DNA of 64,000 nt from NCBI RefSeq assembly GCF_014643535.1, contig NZ_BMJQ01000015.1:62001-126000 (forward strand), written 5' to 3'. Of this stretch, positions 26,477-35,742 are shown in pieces. The stretch's first letter is position 1. Every line of letters starts with the position of its first letter. Below the pieces are notes generated by a model. It ran no database searches. It was given only the letters and a program-made list of their open reading frames with translations, and was not told the origin of the DNA. The position numbers and the translations under genes were made by a program. Origin of the DNA: Aliidongia dinghuensis. GTDB lineage: Bacteria > Pseudomonadota > Alphaproteobacteria > ATCC43930 > CGMCC-115725.

Positions 26477-27040
26477 ATGAGCATAAACTCCAAGGAAGCG
26501 ATCCTGGCGGCCGCCAGACAGAGTGCGCAGGCGCACGGCTACGGCGGGCTGAATTTTCGCGATCTCGCCGAGGAGGTCGGTATCAAGGCCGCGAGCATCT
26601 ACCATCATTTCCCGAGCAAGGCCGACCTCGGCGCAGCGGTGGCGCGGCGCTATTGGGAGGACACAATGGGCGATCTCGACGCCATGCTGATGGAAACATC
26701 CGATCCGGTCGGCTGTTTGCGCCGGTACCCGCAAATTTTTCGTAGGTCGCTTGAGAGCGGGAATCGGCTTTGCCTCTGCAGTTTCATGTCTGCCGAATAC
26801 GACGACCTTCCGGACCCGGTGAAAAAGGAGGTCCAGGCCTTTGCTGATGTGAACGTGGCTTGGCTGAGCAAGGTGCTTTCCGCTGCCGGCGTGGTCGGTC
26901 CCGAGGAAAGCGAACAACGGGCTCGCGCCATTTTCTCTGCCGTCGCCGGCGCTCAGCTCATGGCGAGGAGTCGCGCGGACATCTCGCTGTTTGACGCGTT
27001 GATCGAAAGCTATCGCGTGGTGGGGCTTCTGTTGGCGTAG
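26477..27040 (+). CDS. TetR/AcrR-family regulator
   Basis: 187 residues. The N-terminal HTH is canonical (ILAAARQSAQAHGYGGLNFR then DLAEEVGIKAASIYHHFPSK). The C-terminal ligand domain is helical and unusually Cys/Met-rich (RLCLCSFMSAEYDD), as in the AcuR/RutR-neighbouring TetR group; a reactive-ligand sensor is possible. It is transcribed away from the amidase and probably represses both genes through the two shared palindromes. The gene is less GC-rich than its neighbours, which with the flanking repeats suggests acquisition. Confidence 0.9.
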   Translation: MSINSKEAILAAARQSAQAHGYGGLNFRDLAEEVGIKAASIYHHFPSKADLGAAVARRYWEDTMGDLDAMLMETSDPVGCLRRYPQIFRRSLESGNRLCLCSFMSAEYDDLPDPVKKEVQAFADVNVAWLSKVLSAAGVVGPEESEQRARAIFSAVAGAQLMARSRADISLFDALIESYRVVGLLLA

Positions 27041-27187
27041 AAAGGGGGATCTTCCTAGCCGATGCGAGCATATAGGCCTGGGCACCCAAGCTCTTGCTCA
27101 TGCTCCGCCGAGACCTTGGCGAACGAGTTGCCGACGTTCGTGACTGCCATGAATGTCCGCTCACAGGACGGGCTCGATAAGCGACGA

Positions 27188-27247
27188 ACGACAACACAGG
27201 GCGCTCTGCCGCCCGGCCGATCTTCAGCTTTGACGGGCCGAGAGCGG
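27188..27247 (+). repeat. Dispersed ~60-bp repeat, copy 2
   Basis: Direct copy of 24513-24572 downstream of the TetR gene, within the 264-bp gap before the gyrB 3' end. No gene is visible in that gap. Confidence 0.75.
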
Positions 27248-27304
27248 ACTGGCAGCTTTCGGGAATTGCGAAGAGTAAAGCCTGGCCCTCGTCACAAAAG
27301 AGGT

Positions 27305-29779
27305 TCAAACGTCCAGGTTCGACACGTTGAGCGCGTTCGACTGGATGAAGTCGCGCCGGGGCTCGACGATGTCGCCCATCAGCGTGGAGAACGCCTCCTC
27401 AGCCGAATCCTCGTGGCTGACCTTGACCTGCAGCAGCGCGCGTGCGTTCGGGTCGAGCGTCGTTTCCCAGAGCTGGTCCGGGTTCATTTCGCCCAAGCCT
27501 TTGTAGCGCTGGACCTCGACGCCCTTGCGGCCGAACTCGACGACCGTGTCGAGCAGCTTGGTCGGGCCCGGGATCCTGGTCTCCGTGTCGCGCGCCTGCA
27601 GTGTCGCGGGTGCCGCGAAGGTGCCCAGGAGATAAGGCCGCTGCTCGTCGAGCCGGCGGGCTTCCTGGCTCTTGGCCGAGATCGGGTCGATCACGAAGCG
27701 CTGCTGCAGCCCGCGCACGACGCGGCTGAAGCCGACGCCCTCGCCCTCGACGACCGCGGCTGCCCAGGGTTCCTCGCCCTCCTCGGCAAGCTGACCCAGA
27801 CGGCGCGCGGTCTCGGCCGCGGCCTTGGCCGCCTGCTCCGGATCGGAGAACGCGCCAGGCGCGAACAGGCCGGCCATGGCCGCCTGCTCGACCAGGTCCT
27901 TGCTGCCGATCTTGCGCGCGAGCGGCTCGACCCAGCTGCGGCAGGCCCTGGCCCGGTCGACGAGATCGCGCAGGTCGTTGCCGCCGCGCTGCTGGCCGTC
28001 GGCCTGCACCAGCACCGCGCCGTTCAAGCCGGAGGTGATTGAATATTCGTCGAGCGCCGCGTCGTCCTTCAGATAGACCGCCTGCGACGAACCGCGCTTC
28101 GCCCGATAGAGCGGCGGCTGGGCGATGTAGAGATAGCCGCGGTCGACGACCTCGCGCATCTGGCGGAAGAAGAAGGTCAGGAGAAGCGTGCGGATGTGGC
28201 TGCCGTCCACATCGGCGTCCGTCATGATGATGATCTTGTGATAGCGCGTCTTTTCGGCATTGAAATCGTCAGGCCCGATACCGGTGCCGAGTGCCGTGAT
28301 AAGCGTGCCGATCTCCTGGCTCGACAGCATCTTGTCGAAGCGCGCACGCTCGACATTCAGGATCTTGCCCCGGAGCGGCAGGATCGCCTGGAACTTGCGG
28401 TTGCGGCCCTGCTTTGCCGAGCCGCCGGCGCTGTCGCCCTCGACCAGGAAGATCTCGGACTGCGCCGGATCGCGCTCCTGGCAGTCGGCGAGCTTGCCCG
28501 GCAGGTTGGCGAAGTCGAGCGCGCCCTTGCGCCGGGTGAGCTCGCGCGCCTTCCGGGCCGCCTCGCGCGCGGCCGCCGCCTCGACCGCCTTGGCGATGAC
28601 GCGCTTCGCGTCGGCCGGATGCTCCTCGAACCATTGCTGCAGCTTGTCGCCGACGATCGCCTCGACCACCGGGCGCACCTCGGACGAGACCAGCTTGTCC
28701 TTGGTCTGCGACGAGAATTTCGGGTCCGGCACCTTGACCGAAAGCACGCAGGTGAGCCCCTCGCGCGCATCGTCGCCGGTCAGCGCCACCTTCTCCTTCT
28801 TCGCGATGCCGCTTTCGAGCGCATAGGCGTTGATGGTGCGGGTCAAGGCACCGCGGAAGCCCGCGAGATGCGTGCCGCCGTCGCGCTGCGGGATGTTGTT
28901 GGTAAAGCACAGCATCGACTCGTGGTAGGAGTCGGTCCATTGCATCGCAACCTCGACCGTGATGCCGTCGCGCTCGCCCGCGACCACGATCGCCGGCGTA
29001 TGCAGCGGCTGCTTCGCCTTGTCGAGATAGGCGACAAACGCCTCGAGCCCGCCCTCGTAGAACATGGTGACGGCCTTGGGCTCGGCCGTGCGCGCATCGG
29101 TCAGCACGAGCGTGACACCGGAATTGAGGAACGCGAGCTCGCGCAGGCGGTGCTCCAGGGTCGCGTAGTCGAACTCGGTCTTGGTGAAGGTCTCGGTCGA
29201 CGGCAGGAACGTCACCTCCGTGCCGGTGCGCGGCTCGCCGGCGCGCTTGCTGTCGGCCGGCATCATCGGCGCCTGGCCCACGATCTCGAGCGGCGAGACC
29301 GCATCGCCGTGCTCGAAGCTCATGGCGTGCTCCTGCCCGCCGCGCCAGATGCGCAGGTCGAGCCGGCTCGACAGCGCGTTCACCACCGACACGCCGACGC
29401 CGTGCAGGCCGCCCGACACCTTGTAGGAATTCTGGTCGAACTTACCGCCGGCATGGAGCTGGGTCATGATGACCTCGGCGGCCGACACGCCCTCCTCCTT
29501 GTGCACGTCGGTCGGGATGCCGCGGCCGTTGTCGCGCACGGTCACCGAGCCCTCGGGATTGAGCGTCACCTCAACCGTGTCGCACCAGCCGGCGAGCGCC
29601 TCGTCGATCGCATTGTCAACAACCTCGTAGACCATGTGGTGCAGGCCCGAGCCGTCGTCGGTGTCGCCGATATACATGCCCGGCCGCTTGCGCACCGCGT
29701 CGAGGCCGCGCAGCACCTTGATCTGGTCTGCGCCGTACTGCTCGGCCGACGGGTCTTGATGGGGAACGGGCTCACTCAT
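27305..29779 (-). CDS. gyrB: DNA gyrase subunit B
   Basis: 824 residues, normal for GyrB. The GHKL ATPase begins at DQIKVLRGLDAVRKRPGMYI, with DNAIDEA, DNGRGIP and GGLHGVGVSVVNALS. The TOPRIM part has EGDSAGGSAKQGRNRKFQAI and DADVDGSHIRTLLLTFFFR. The C-terminal GyrB end (QRYKGLGEMNPDQLWETTL) is intact. It works with GyrA (not in the window) to introduce negative supercoils; quinolone- and coumarin-binding motifs are conserved. It follows recF in the same direction, an old dnaA-dnaN-recF-gyrB order. ParE is the alternative, but length and gene order favour GyrB. Confidence 0.96.
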   Translation of the reverse strand: MSEPVPHQDPSAEQYGADQIKVLRGLDAVRKRPGMYIGDTDDGSGLHHMVYEVVDNAIDEALAGWCDTVEVTLNPEGSVTVRDNGRGIPTDVHKEEGVSAAEVIMTQLHAGGKFDQNSYKVSGGLHGVGVSVVNALSSRLDLRIWRGGQEHAMSFEHGDAVSPLEIVGQAPMMPADSKRAGEPRTGTEVTFLPSTETFTKTEFDYATLEHRLRELAFLNSGVTLVLTDARTAEPKAVTMFYEGGLEAFVAYLDKAKQPLHTPAIVVAGERDGITVEVAMQWTDSYHESMLCFTNNIPQRDGGTHLAGFRGALTRTINAYALESGIAKKEKVALTGDDAREGLTCVLSVKVPDPKFSSQTKDKLVSSEVRPVVEAIVGDKLQQWFEEHPADAKRVIAKAVEAAAAREAARKARELTRRKGALDFANLPGKLADCQERDPAQSEIFLVEGDSAGGSAKQGRNRKFQAILPLRGKILNVERARFDKMLSSQEIGTLITALGTGIGPDDFNAEKTRYHKIIIMTDADVDGSHIRTLLLTFFFRQMREVVDRGYLYIAQPPLYRAKRGSSQAVYLKDDAALDEYSITSGLNGAVLVQADGQQRGGNDLRDLVDRARACRSWVEPLARKIGSKDLVEQAAMAGLFAPGAFSDPEQAAKAAAETARRLGQLAEEGEEPWAAAVVEGEGVGFSRVVRGLQQRFVIDPISAKSQEARRLDEQRPYLLGTFAAPATLQARDTETRIPGPTKLLDTVVEFGRKGVEVQRYKGLGEMNPDQLWETTLDPNARALLQVKVSHEDSAEEAFSTLMGDIVEPRRDFIQSNALNVSNLDV

Positions 29780-29917
29780 GGTCGCTATTCTCTTTGAGGC
29801 TCTTTGGACGCCACCGGCCGGGAGGGCATGGGACGTCGAAGGGATAGGCTGGAACGAAATTCGGGCGAGGCCGGGGCAAAGATGCCTGCGGAAGCCGGCG
29901 ATCGACAAACTCAGCGA

Positions 29918-31192
29918 TCAGGCATGAGGCGCATCATGCTGGATCATGCCGTCGGCGACGGTCAGGAAGTCGGCGCGGCCGCCGAGCTCGGCGAACAGCT
30001 CGCGGTCGGTGCCGGTCAGCCACGCCTGGCTGCCCAGCGCCTCGATCTCATCGAACAAGGCCCGCCGGCGCGTCCGGTCGAGATGGGCCGCAACCTCGTC
30101 GAGCAGCAGGACCGGCGCCGTGCCCTTGGCCCCGGTCTGCAACCGCGCATGGGCCAGCACGATCGCGATCAGCAGCGCCTTCTGCTCGCCGGTCGAGCAT
30201 TCGGCCGCGATGGCGCCCTTGGCCGCGTGGCGCACCTTGAGGTCGGTGCGGTGCGGGCCGACCGCAGCCCCGCCGATCTCGGCATCGAGCCGGCGGTGGG
30301 CCGCGAGCTCCGCCTTGAGCCGATCCTCGACAGCGAGCGCCGGCATCTCGTCGAGCCAGCCCTCGATGCCGCCGTCGAGCCCGAGCCGCGGCGCCGGGAA
30401 GGCGCCCGGCTGACCGACGGTCGCCGGGCGCATCGTGGCAGGCCGGGCCGCGGCGGCATCGAGCCGTTCCGTGATCTCGCGGCGGGCGGCCGCGATGGCG
30501 ACGCCCTCGCGTGCCAGCGTCTCCTCCAGCACGGCGAGCCATTGCGGATCGGCCCCGCCGGCGCGCAACAGCTTCGCCCGTTCGCGCAGCGCCCGCTCAT
30601 AGGCGGCGAGGCGCTCGGCATGGTCCGGGTGATAGCCGAACACCAGCCGGTCGAGGAAGCGGCGGCGCGGCGACGCCCCTTCCTGGAACAGCCGGTCCAT
30701 CTGCGGCGTCAGCCAGACGAGATTGAGATAACCCGCGAGCCCGGCCTGCCCCTTGAGCGCCTGGCCGTCGACCCGGACGAGGCGCCGGTCGCCCGACTCG
30801 CTCGAGCCGTCGCGCCCGGTACCAATCGCGACCAGCCCGTCCGGCGTCGCGAGCCGGGCCGCGACCGCCCAGGGATGCGCGCCACCTGGATCCTCGCCGT
30901 CCGGTTCGCCCCCGGTGAGTTCCGGCCGCCGGTCGATCTCGGCCAGACGCGCCCGGCGCAGCCCGCGCCCCGGCGCCAGGAACGAGACTGCTTCGAGCAG
31001 ATTGGTCTTGCCGGCGCCGTTCGGGCCGGTCAGCACGACCGCCCGCGCATCGACCTCGAGCCGGGCCGACGCGTATGAGCGGAAATCGGTGAGGTCGAGC
31101 CTGAGCACAGCCACCGGCGCGCCGTTCGCAGGACACGCGGCGGGAGCGGCCTCGACCGGAGTCGAGGGCAATCCGGCGATACCGTCGGGCAT
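29918..31192 (-). CDS. recF: DNA replication/repair protein RecF
   Basis: 424 residues from ATG 31192. A GTG nearer the conserved start (VAVLRLDLTDFRSY) is an alternative, because the first 25 residues are Ala/Pro-rich and atypical. Walker A is GPNGAGKTNLLEA, the signature is STGEQKALLIAIVLAHA, and Walker B is PVLLLDEVAAHLD. An SMC-like ATPase that helps load RecA at gaps with RecO and RecR. Placed between the TerC/TerB set and gyrB on the minus strand. Confidence 0.94.
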   Translation of the reverse strand: MPDGIAGLPSTPVEAAPAACPANGAPVAVLRLDLTDFRSYASARLEVDARAVVLTGPNGAGKTNLLEAVSFLAPGRGLRRARLAEIDRRPELTGGEPDGEDPGGAHPWAVAARLATPDGLVAIGTGRDGSSESGDRRLVRVDGQALKGQAGLAGYLNLVWLTPQMDRLFQEGASPRRRFLDRLVFGYHPDHAERLAAYERALRERAKLLRAGGADPQWLAVLEETLAREGVAIAAARREITERLDAAAARPATMRPATVGQPGAFPAPRLGLDGGIEGWLDEMPALAVEDRLKAELAAHRRLDAEIGGAAVGPHRTDLKVRHAAKGAIAAECSTGEQKALLIAIVLAHARLQTGAKGTAPVLLLDEVAAHLDRTRRRALFDEIEALGSQAWLTGTDRELFAELGGRADFLTVADGMIQHDAPHA

Positions 31193-31385
31193 CAAGGCAT
31201 TGTCCAATCGAGGGGCGGGGTCACTGGACGACGGCGGGTGCACGGATACAGGCGGGCAGTCTCGGATCAATGCAAACTCTGATCAAGGCTTGGGGGAACC
31301 CCGCAGGAATCCGTCTTGCTCCGCCCGGTCATCGGCACGGACTCGAATCACGCGAGATTACACTGCCCGCCCCCGGATCAGAAGC

Positions 31386-32120
31386 TTAATCGCGCGCGCG
31401 TGCACGCGAGGGCCCCGCTGAGCCCCGCTGGCGCGCGGCGAGCTGGTTCAGGCTCTCGACGGCGATCGAGAAGCCCATGGCCACATAGATATACCCCTTG
31501 GGCACATGGAAGCCCGCACCATCGGCGACGAGCGTCGTGCCGATCAGCAGAAGGAAGCTCAGCCCCAGCATCCTCACGGTCGGATGGCGATTGATGAAGC
31601 CCGATACCGGCCCCGACGCGCCCAGCATGACGAGCATGGCGAGCACCATGGCCGTGGCCATGATCCAGAGCTCGCCGGCCATGCCGACCGCGGTCACGAC
31701 GCTGTCGATCGAAAAGACGACGTCGAGCAGAACGATCTGCAGGAGGATGCCGACGAAGCTCGCTCGGGCATGGGTCCGCGACGCCTCGCTCCCCTCGCCC
31801 TCCAGCCGATGATGGATCTCGGTCGTGCCCTTGTAGATGAGGAACAGGCCGCCGGCGACGAGCACCAGGTCGTGCCAGGACACCGGATGGTCGCCCACGC
31901 TAAACAGCGTCGCCGTCAGCCCCATGAGCCAGGCGATGGACGCGAGCAGCGCCAGCCGGGCGATGAGCGCCAGGCCGAGGCCGATGAGGCGCGCCGATGC
32001 CCGTTCGGCCGGCGGCAGCCGGCCGGCGAGGATCGCCACGAACAGCAGATTGTCGATGCCAAGGACGATCTCCATCGCCGTCAGGCTGAGGAGGCTCGCC
32101 CAAAGCTGCGGGTCGGTCAC
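31386..32120 (-). CDS. TerC-family integral membrane protein
   Basis: 244 residues from GTG 32120, chosen because AAGGA lies 7 bases upstream and the family starts with xDPQxWxxLLxLTxxEIVLGIDN (here TDPQLWASLLSLTAMEIVLG). Seven spans; both conserved acidic membrane motifs, EIVLGIDN and VVFSIDSVVTAVGM, are intact and probably bind a metal ion. TerC proteins are linked to tellurite resistance and Mn2+ handling or export. It is the last gene of a minus-strand trio with a small membrane protein and a TerB-like protein. The Arg-rich C-terminus is cytoplasmic. Confidence 0.9.
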   Translation of the reverse strand: MTDPQLWASLLSLTAMEIVLGIDNLLFVAILAGRLPPAERASARLIGLGLALIARLALLASIAWLMGLTATLFSVGDHPVSWHDLVLVAGGLFLIYKGTTEIHHRLEGEGSEASRTHARASFVGILLQIVLLDVVFSIDSVVTAVGMAGELWIMATAMVLAMLVMLGASGPVSGFINRHPTVRMLGLSFLLLIGTTLVADGAGFHVPKGYIYVAMGFSIAVESLNQLAARQRGSAGPSRARARD

Positions 32121-32131
32121 GAACGTTATCC

Positions 32132-32425
32132 TTAAGGTTGCTTTCGGTGATCCAGCTCGGCGTGCAGCCCGCCGATCCAATGCGGCCGGCGCAGTGGCGG
32201 CAGGTCCTCGGCCAGCAGCAAGAGGCCGAGCGGCAGCATCCACAGCCCGAGCACCGGCAGAATGCTGAGCAGGCCGCCGACGACCAGCGCCACGCCGGCC
32301 GGCAGCCGGGCCCAGCGCGAGCCGGGCCGGCGCAGCCAATGCAACGGACGGCTGAGGCGATCCGGCAGACGGTCGATCATCAGATCAATCCGCCGGTCGA
32401 CTGCTGGGTCGGGCGAAGGCGTCAC
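32132..32425 (-). CDS. Small membrane protein between TerB and TerC
   Basis: 97 residues. Two closely spaced hydrophobic segments, RLPAGVALVVGGLLSILPVL and LWMLPLGLLLLAEDLPPLRR, form a re-entrant or double-span hairpin. A WLRRPGSRW motif precedes them. Similar proteins of unknown function are widespread in alphaproteobacteria. It overlaps the TerB-like gene by 4 bp and ends 11 bp before TerC, so it is co-translated with a probable metal/tellurite stress unit. Confidence 0.75.
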   Translation of the reverse strand: MTPSPDPAVDRRIDLMIDRLPDRLSRPLHWLRRPGSRWARLPAGVALVVGGLLSILPVLGLWMLPLGLLLLAEDLPPLRRPHWIGGLHAELDHRKQP

Positions 32426-32859
32426 GCGTCGAGTCCCGCCACATGCGCCGCCCGCGGGCCGAGCGCCACGCGGATGAGCCGCAGGATCTGCAGCTCCCGG
32501 TGGTGCAGGTGATCGTCCGACACCGCGATCAGCTCAGCGAGCTCGCGCACGAGCCGCGCCGGCGCCCGGCCGGCCAAGGCTTCGAGGCTGGCGACCGCGG
32601 CCGCGACGCCCATCGGCTCGCCGAGCTGGCGCAGCCGGCCCTCGAAGATGTCCATGACCTCGGCCTCGGCGAAGGCAGCGAGCAGCCCGTGCTGCTTCAG
32701 GAAATCGAGGAATTGGCGACGCTCGGCCGGCTCGACCCAGCCGTCAGCGCGGGCAACCAGCGCCGCAGCGGTGACAAGCGCGTCCAGCAGCTCTTCCTCG
32801 CGATAATCCTGATGCGCCCGGCTCAGGTCCGACGGGCTGCGGTCACGATGCGTCGACAT
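32422..32859 (-). CDS. TerB-like tellurite-resistance family protein
   Basis: 145 residues, from the ATG with GAGGAG upstream. It has the TerB/DjlA-N helical fold: LLDALVTAAALVARADGWVE with the conserved acidic D-G-x-x-x-x-x-E (DGWVEPAE), and a second acidic loop (ISDDHLHHRE) that may bind a metal. It is the first gene of the trio with TerC. Known TerB proteins interact with membrane TerC complexes, which fits this context; the stress sensed here is unknown. Confidence 0.85.
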   Translation of the reverse strand: MSTHRDRSPSDLSRAHQDYREEELLDALVTAAALVARADGWVEPAERRQFLDFLKQHGLLAAFAEAEVMDIFEGRLRQLGEPMGVAAAVASLEALAGRAPARLVRELAELIAVSDDHLHHRELQILRLIRVALGPRAAHVAGLDA

Positions 32860-33184
32860 CAAGGGGGAACTCCTCTCGTTGGGGACGCCCCTTGCTCCGG
32901 CGCATCGCGAACGCCCCGGACCAGTCGATTCGAGAGAGAGGAGTGCTGGGTTTGGATCCTCGGGCCCACGACATCGACCGGTCTCGCGCGCCCAAAGCGC
33001 CGGAGACTCGGGGGTGATCCGACATCGCGAGGTTGGCCGACAACCGAAGTCGGCGTCCTCGCCAGAGGGGCCCGGATCAATTCTTGACGCTCGTCACGTG
33101 GGCCCGCGCCCGGCGCCCGTCAAGACCCTGAAACGAAAGAGGCCCCGTTGCCGGGGCCTCTTTGCAGATCTACGCCATGGGCGC
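32860..33184. other. Intergenic region between dnaN and terB-like gene
   Basis: 325 bp, containing the dnaN terminator hairpin at 33136-33163 and the GAGGAG ribosome site for the TerB-like gene. Nothing else recognised. Confidence 0.5.
33136..33163 (-). terminator. dnaN intrinsic terminator
   Basis: A perfect 12-bp stem (AAAGAGGCCCCG / CGGGGCCTCTTT) with a 4-base loop, 22 bp after the dnaN stop, followed on the minus strand by a T-containing tail. Confidence 0.8.
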
Positions 33185-34303
33185 TCAGACGCGCATCGGC
33201 ATCAGCACGTAGAGCGCCGAATGGTCGCGCGCATCGCGCAGGATGGTGGGCGACGCCGCGTCCGCCATCACGAACTGCGCATCCTCGCCCTCGATCTGCT
33301 GGGCGATGTCCAGAAGATAGCGCGAGTTGAAACCGATCTCGATCGGCGAGTGCTGATAGCCGACCTCGATCTCTTCCGACGCCGTGCCGTTCTCGGGGCT
33401 GGTCGCCGACAGCACGAGGCTGCCCTGGTCGAGCGCCAGCTTCACCGCCCGGCTCTTCTCGGTCGAGATGGTCGAGACGCGGTCGACCGCCTCGGCGAAC
33501 AGCTTGGTCGCGACGTCGAGGATCTTGTCGTTGCCGGCCGGGATGACCCGGTCATAGTCCGGGAACGTGCCGTCGATCAGCTTCGAGGTCAAAACACCGT
33601 CGCCGAAATCGAAGCGGATCTTGGTCTCGGAGAGTTCGATGCGCACCGCCTGGTCGGTCTCGTCCAGGAGCTTGCGCAACTCCTGCACCGTCTTGCGCGG
33701 CACGATCACGCCCGGCATGCCCTTCGCCCCCTCGGGCAACGGCACGTCGACGCGCGCCAGGCGATGGCCGTCGGTCGCGACCGCGCGCAGCACGTCGACC
33801 TCGGCACTCTGCGCCGCGTGCAGGTAGATGCCGTTCAGGTAGTAGCGCGTTTCCTCGGTCGAGATCGCGAAACGCGTCCGGTCGATCAGGCCCTTAAGAT
33901 CGTTCGCCGCGAGCAGGAACTCATGCGCGAGCGGGCCACCGGACATGACCGGGTAGTCTTCCGCCGGCAGGCAGGCGAGCGTGAAGGTCGAGCGCCCGGA
34001 GCGGAGCGTCAAGGCGCCGCGGTCGCCGCTCGCGTCGAGCTCGACCTGGGCACCGTCCTTGAGCTTGCGCACGATGTCGTAGAGCGTGTGCGCCGGGGCC
34101 GTAGTCTTGCCCTCGCGCGCGACCTGGGCCGGCACGACCTCGACCACCTCGAGGTCCATGTCGGTCGCCGAGAGACTGAGGCGCCCGCTTTCCGCGCGCA
34201 GCAGCACGTTCGACAGGATGGGAATGGTATTCCGGCGCTCGACGACGCTCTGGACGTGGCCGAGGGCGCGCAGCAGCGCCGCGCGTTCAATCGTGATCTT
34301 CAT
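33185..34303 (-). CDS. dnaN: DNA polymerase III beta sliding clamp
   Basis: 372 residues, standard length, begins MKITIERAALLRALGHVQSV. The three clamp domains are intact; family hallmarks include NTIPILSNVLL, DGHRLAR and the C-terminal YVLMPMRV, which lines the protein-binding pocket. The ring tethers polymerase to DNA. On the minus strand between dnaA and recF, but separated from dnaA by the oppositely oriented argC. Confidence 0.96.
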   Translation of the reverse strand: MKITIERAALLRALGHVQSVVERRNTIPILSNVLLRAESGRLSLSATDMDLEVVEVVPAQVAREGKTTAPAHTLYDIVRKLKDGAQVELDASGDRGALTLRSGRSTFTLACLPAEDYPVMSGGPLAHEFLLAANDLKGLIDRTRFAISTEETRYYLNGIYLHAAQSAEVDVLRAVATDGHRLARVDVPLPEGAKGMPGVIVPRKTVQELRKLLDETDQAVRIELSETKIRFDFGDGVLTSKLIDGTFPDYDRVIPAGNDKILDVATKLFAEAVDRVSTISTEKSRAVKLALDQGSLVLSATSPENGTASEEIEVGYQHSPIEIGFNSRYLLDIAQQIEGEDAQFVMADAASPTILRDARDHSALYVLMPMRV

Positions 34304-34632
34304 GGTGTCTGGAATCGTACCAAGGGGCGCCCATTAGCCGAGGTTACTACAGACGGACCAGAAAGCGGACCGACCCGTCGGTATCGGCCCTTGCGGCCGT
34401 TCCCCACGGACGGTTCGTATAACATAGTTTTTGCGGCCGGCGCATGCGGATTGCATGCGGGCGGCCCCGGGTTTGCCGTGATCGCGGCCGGTGATGAGCG
34501 CTTGGGACACAGCATGGTTGCGGTCCGCGATGTGGTCCCGGGGGTGAAGGTTGATAATATGCCTGTCATCGAGTGCGGCTTAACGTCCGACTCGGGACGA
34601 TCCTCCACCGGGAAATTCGCGGGATCAGCGCC
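34304..34632. other. Divergent promoter region dnaN/argC
   Basis: 329 bp. It holds the divergent promoters of dnaN and argC; a relatively AT-rich patch lies at 34417-34432. No small gene recognised. Confidence 0.45.
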
Positions 34633-35580
34633 ATGACCACACGACCGACGGTATTCATCGATGGCGAAGCGGGCACGACGGGACTCGAGATCCATCGACG
34701 CCTGGCCGGCCGCACCGATATCGAGATCGTCAGCCTGCCGGCAGACTCGCGCAAGGATCCGGCCGCACGCCGCCGGGTGCTGAACGAGGTCGACCTCGCG
34801 ATCCTGTGTCTGCCCGACGACGCCTCGCGCGAGGCGGCTGCCATGGCCGAGGGCGGCCCGACCCGCCTGCTCGATGCGTCCACCGCGTTCCGCACCCATC
34901 CGGACTGGGTCTATGGTTTCGCCGAGCTGGCACCCGGCCATGCCGAGCGCATCGCGGCTGCGAAGCGCGTTTCCAATCCCGGCTGCTATCCGACCGGGGG
35001 CATCGCGCTGCTGCGCCCGCTCGTCGAGGCCCAAGTGCTGGGCGACGATTATCCGGTCTCGGTCCATGCCACCTCGGGCTATTCCGGCGGCGGCAAGAAA
35101 CTGATCGAATCCTACGAGAGCAATCCGCCGGGCGAGGACGCGAGCGCGCTCCGCTATTACGGCCTCAATCTCGAGCACAAGCACGTGCCGGAGCTGCAGG
35201 TGCACAGCCGCCTCGCCCACCGGCCGATCTTCCTGCCGTCAGTCGGCGCGTGGCGCCAGGGCATGCTGGTGGCCATACCGCTCCATCTCCGCGCACTGGC
35301 GAAGCCGGTGGCGGGCCCCGACCTGCACCGGATCCTCGACGACTACTATCGCGGCCAGCGCCTGGTGCGCGTGCTGCCGTACGTCGAGACGAGCAAGGGC
35401 AGCCTCGGCCATCTCGATATCGAGGTGCTGAACGGCACGGACATGCTGGAGTTGTTCGTGTTCGCCCATCCGGGCCACGGCCAGGCGACGCTGGTGGCAC
35501 GCCTCGACAACCTCGGCAAGGGCGCCTCCGGCGCCGCGGTCCAGAACATGGACCTGATGCTGGGGCTGGCGCGGGCTTAG
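34633..35580 (+). CDS. argC: N-acetyl-gamma-glutamyl-phosphate reductase, short type
   Basis: 315 residues from ATG 34633, MTTRPTVFIDGEAGTTGLEI, with the Rossmann motif typical of short (type 2) ArgC rather than the long form. The catalytic cysteine is in VSNPGCYPTGG. ATSGYSGGGKK and PSVGAWRQGM follow. It reduces N-acetylglutamyl-5-phosphate to the semialdehyde in arginine synthesis. It is the only plus-strand gene in the replication cluster and no other arg gene is in view. Confidence 0.95.
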   Translation: MTTRPTVFIDGEAGTTGLEIHRRLAGRTDIEIVSLPADSRKDPAARRRVLNEVDLAILCLPDDASREAAAMAEGGPTRLLDASTAFRTHPDWVYGFAELAPGHAERIAAAKRVSNPGCYPTGGIALLRPLVEAQVLGDDYPVSVHATSGYSGGGKKLIESYESNPPGEDASALRYYGLNLEHKHVPELQVHSRLAHRPIFLPSVGAWRQGMLVAIPLHLRALAKPVAGPDLHRILDDYYRGQRLVRVLPYVETSKGSLGHLDIEVLNGTDMLELFVFAHPGHGQATLVARLDNLGKGASGAAVQNMDLMLGLARA

Positions 35581-35607
35581 CCGCCCGCGCCTCCTGCGGT
35601 AAAAAAT

Positions 35608-35720
35608 CGTCATCTCCCCGGGCTTGTCCCGGGGATCCACGCCGCGCCGCGCGCACATCGCCTGAAACAGGGTCTCAGGCCCAACCGCGTGGATGGCCGG
35701 GTCACGCCCGGCCATGACGG
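35608..35720. repeat. Dispersed palindromic repeat, family 1
   Basis: Two hairpins, CCCCGGGCTTGTCCCGGGG and GGCCGGGTCACGCCCGGCC, with outer arms GATCCACG / CGTGGAT and CGTCAT / ATGACGG. It is related to 47154-47267 and, more weakly, to a single hairpin at 51684-51714. It lies between the convergent ends of argC and dnaA. Confidence 0.7.
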
Positions 35721-35742
35721 GAAGAGAGCGGGCAGGAGACCC

